This document shows positions 53,274-54,427 of a stretch of 54,427 bases of DNA, piece after piece; the stretch's first letter is position 1; each line of letters begins with the position of its first letter. The translations under genes were made by a program, and so were the position numbers. The notes beneath the pieces were generated by a model, which saw nothing but the letters and a program-made list of their open reading frames with translations, was not told the DNA's origin and made no database searches. This DNA is from an uncultured Methylococcaceae bacterium. Lineage in GTDB: Bacteria > Pseudomonadota > Gammaproteobacteria > Methylococcales > Methylomonadaceae. The DNA is taken from NCBI GenBank assembly GCA_903927955.1, contig CAIYOW010000070.1:1-54427 (forward strand). Direction: 5' to 3'.

Positions 53274-54139
53274 TACGCCCCATTATCGACTTTATTGGCA
53301 TCAGCAGGAATGTCTTCAGGGGCGGGACGAACCCAATGTTCGTTGTACAATCGCGAGATTAAAGGTCTATCATCCCAGCGGCGTCCTTTAATTCCGAATA
53401 ATATTTGCGTAGCCCCCCCTAGGTGTATTGCTTTCTTACCCATGCGTTTAACATGAGCCGCTAATGGGAAACCATAGGCACCGCAGCCGATGATTGCAAC
53501 ATCGTAATCTTTTGAATCTATAGAGGATTTCATGGAATCCAATGCTTCAAACCAATCGTTAAATTCTGATTTATTGCCGGCAGCGGTTTGTACGGCTTTA
53601 ATGGTTTGCAGGGATTTAAACTTAGGCAGCATTTTAATGTCGTTGAAAAGCAGCGTTCTGTTTTCATGGTATTGCCGTTCGATGGTTGTATTGAAGGGGT
53701 GTACTACTAAAACCCTAAGATTTTCTAGATGCTCAGTCCATGGATTTTCAGAAAGGTAAGGTTCAAGCCCTCTCAACTCAATTCTAATGGCATCCGGGAA
53801 ATTTTTTAAAACCAGTAATTCTTCAATGCGCCAAGAACCAAGAACATCTAACTGCTTCATGTCATCGAACATAAGTTTCGAAAACTTTTCAATTGCCTGA
53901 TCCGAAACAGGAAAAAAACCCGAAAGATCGCGAATTGAATGATGGACTCTTTTTCTAAGTGGAAATCTAGCAAAGTTAGGTAAAAGGGGATACAGTAAAG
54001 CTTGGAGTTCTGTTGATCCAAACCTTGCTATCATAGACGGCTTGTCTTTTTGAAGTTCTGAACGAATAATGGACGAACAAGCTTCACCTGATATTGGTGA
54101 TGGGTAAAGTAATTTTGTCAGTGATTTGTTTAAATTCAT
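53267..54139 (-). CDS. GT-D-fold-like glycosyltransferase (putative), first gene of the polysaccharide cluster
   Basis: The 290-residue protein resembles GT-D-like (DUF1792-related) proteins of polysaccharide loci. The N-terminal part has PSMIARFGSTELQALLYPLL at about 34-53, in the place of the family's RFGDGE motif, with the Asp replaced by Ser. The C-terminal part has YDVAIIGCGAYGFPLAAHVKRMGKKAIHLGGATQILFGIKGRRW at about 212-255, which recurs in proteins of surface polymer clusters. ATG 54139 was chosen over a TTG at 54157. The assignment is tentative because the metal-binding residue differs. It overlaps the acyltransferase by 7 bases. Confidence 0.65.
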   Translation of the reverse strand: MNLNKSLTKLLYPSPISGEACSSIIRSELQKDKPSMIARFGSTELQALLYPLLPNFARFPLRKRVHHSIRDLSGFFPVSDQAIEKFSKLMFDDMKQLDVLGSWRIEELLVLKNFPDAIRIELRGLEPYLSENPWTEHLENLRVLVVHPFNTTIERQYHENRTLLFNDIKMLPKFKSLQTIKAVQTAAGNKSEFNDWFEALDSMKSSIDSKDYDVAIIGCGAYGFPLAAHVKRMGKKAIHLGGATQILFGIKGRRWDDRPLISRLYNEHWVRPAPEDIPADANKVDNGAYW

Positions 54140-54157
54140 AAGTATTATATACTCCAA

Positions 54158-54286
54158 GTTTTCAAAAAAAGACCTATAAATAGATATTAAAAGTGAATAA
54201 TTGACTACCTAGAATAGTAAGGTAGGACAAAAATGTAAGCTACCAATTCATATCAAGTGTAAGTGTGGTTTATTACAAAAATTATT
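54158..54286. other. Upstream region of the polysaccharide cluster, up to the IS boundary
   Basis: These 129 AT-rich bases should hold the promoter of the minus-strand cluster. No reliable -35/-10 pair was chosen. The candidate left end of an insertion sequence (GGTAGTGG at 54287) lies immediately to the right. Confidence 0.35.
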
Positions 54287-54427
54287 GGTAGTGGTTGAAT
54301 CTTGACTGTTTTGTGTAAAATGCACGTCATGATAACAGAAACCCATACTTGCACCCGCTGCGGAAGTGATCACCTGACCCGTAACGGAAAAACCAAAGCG
54401 GGGAAACAAAAATTCCGCTGCCACGCC
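54287..54427 (+). mobile_element. IS1-type insertion sequence, left end (continues past window)
   Basis: The element is inferred from the transposase fragment at 54320. The GG-starting sequence GGTAGTGG (54287) is a plausible left inverted-repeat tip for the IS1 family, but the right end and target duplication are outside the window, so the boundary is a guess. Confidence 0.5.
54320..54427 (+). CDS. IS1-family transposase N-terminal zinc-ribbon (InsA-like), truncated by window end
   Basis: Thirty-six codons are visible, starting at ATG 54320 (MHVMITETHTC) or, in the same frame, at ATG 54329. The pattern C-T-R-C-x5-L-T-R-N-G-K-x2-A-G-K-Q-K-F-R-C is the zinc-ribbon that opens IS1 InsA and related transposases (compare CPSC...RNGKSTAGHQRYLC). 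In IS1, InsA binds the inverted repeats, and a -1 frameshift joins it to InsB; the rest is outside the window. It lies upstream of the polysaccharide cluster, in the opposite direction. Confidence 0.82.
   Translation, partial: MHVMITETHTCTRCGSDHLTRNGKTKAGKQKFRCHA

Overview
The window looks like a chromosomal segment of a gammaproteobacterium. The run accC-prmA-dusB-fis-purH-purD, the separate RelA-type (p)ppGpp synthetase, the sdhCDAB-sdhE operon, surA-lptD beside amgK-murU, and xseB-ispA-dxs are all typical of that class. Several proteins resemble those of methanotrophs (order Methylococcales), but no diagnostic methane gene is present, so that placement is only an impression. No rRNA, tRNA or CRISPR array was recognised.

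Left region (1-9828, + strand): the end of accC, then prmA, rlmI, a two-gene metal-binding/membrane-protein pair of unknown role, dusB-fis, purH and purD. Between purH and purD lies a translationally coupled SMC/OLD-like ATPase plus a DUF4276 (TOPRIM-like) protein, which has the form of a phage-defence module placed in a housekeeping purine locus.

Middle region (9825-33123, mostly - strand): a GT4 glycosyltransferase, typA, a rhodanese protein, and a LysR regulator facing a structured intergenic region and a 52-residue membrane peptide. Next come rlmKL, a polytopic membrane protein and the succinate dehydrogenase operon. That operon is bracketed by two small assembly factors: a 55-residue SDHAF4/DUF1674 protein upstream of sdhC and SdhE downstream of sdhB. 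Then follow a large glycosyltransferase, relA (+), a maeB malic enzyme, rnd, a free-standing DeaD C-terminal/DbpA RNA-binding protein, and surA.

Envelope and isoprenoid region (33104-45541): surA-lptD (outer-membrane biogenesis) diverges from amgK-murU (cell-wall sugar recycling). After these come an uncharacterised multi-pass membrane protein, a HIT protein, xseB-ispA-dxs-apt, a Nudix hydrolase, an LplT-like transporter and an LpxH-like phosphoesterase.

Right region (45757-54427, - strand, visibly more AT-rich in parts): a DedA protein, then a surface-polysaccharide locus. In transcription order it encodes a GT-D-like protein, a hexapeptide acyltransferase, a GT4 glycosyltransferase, a WecG/TagA glycosyltransferase, a Gfo/Idh/MocA oxidoreductase, an unrecognised soluble protein and a secreted parallel beta-helix protein. 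The window ends in the start of an IS1-type insertion sequence.

Short imperfect-palindrome repeats are scattered through the intergenic spaces, including two near-identical copies at 45597 and 45703.
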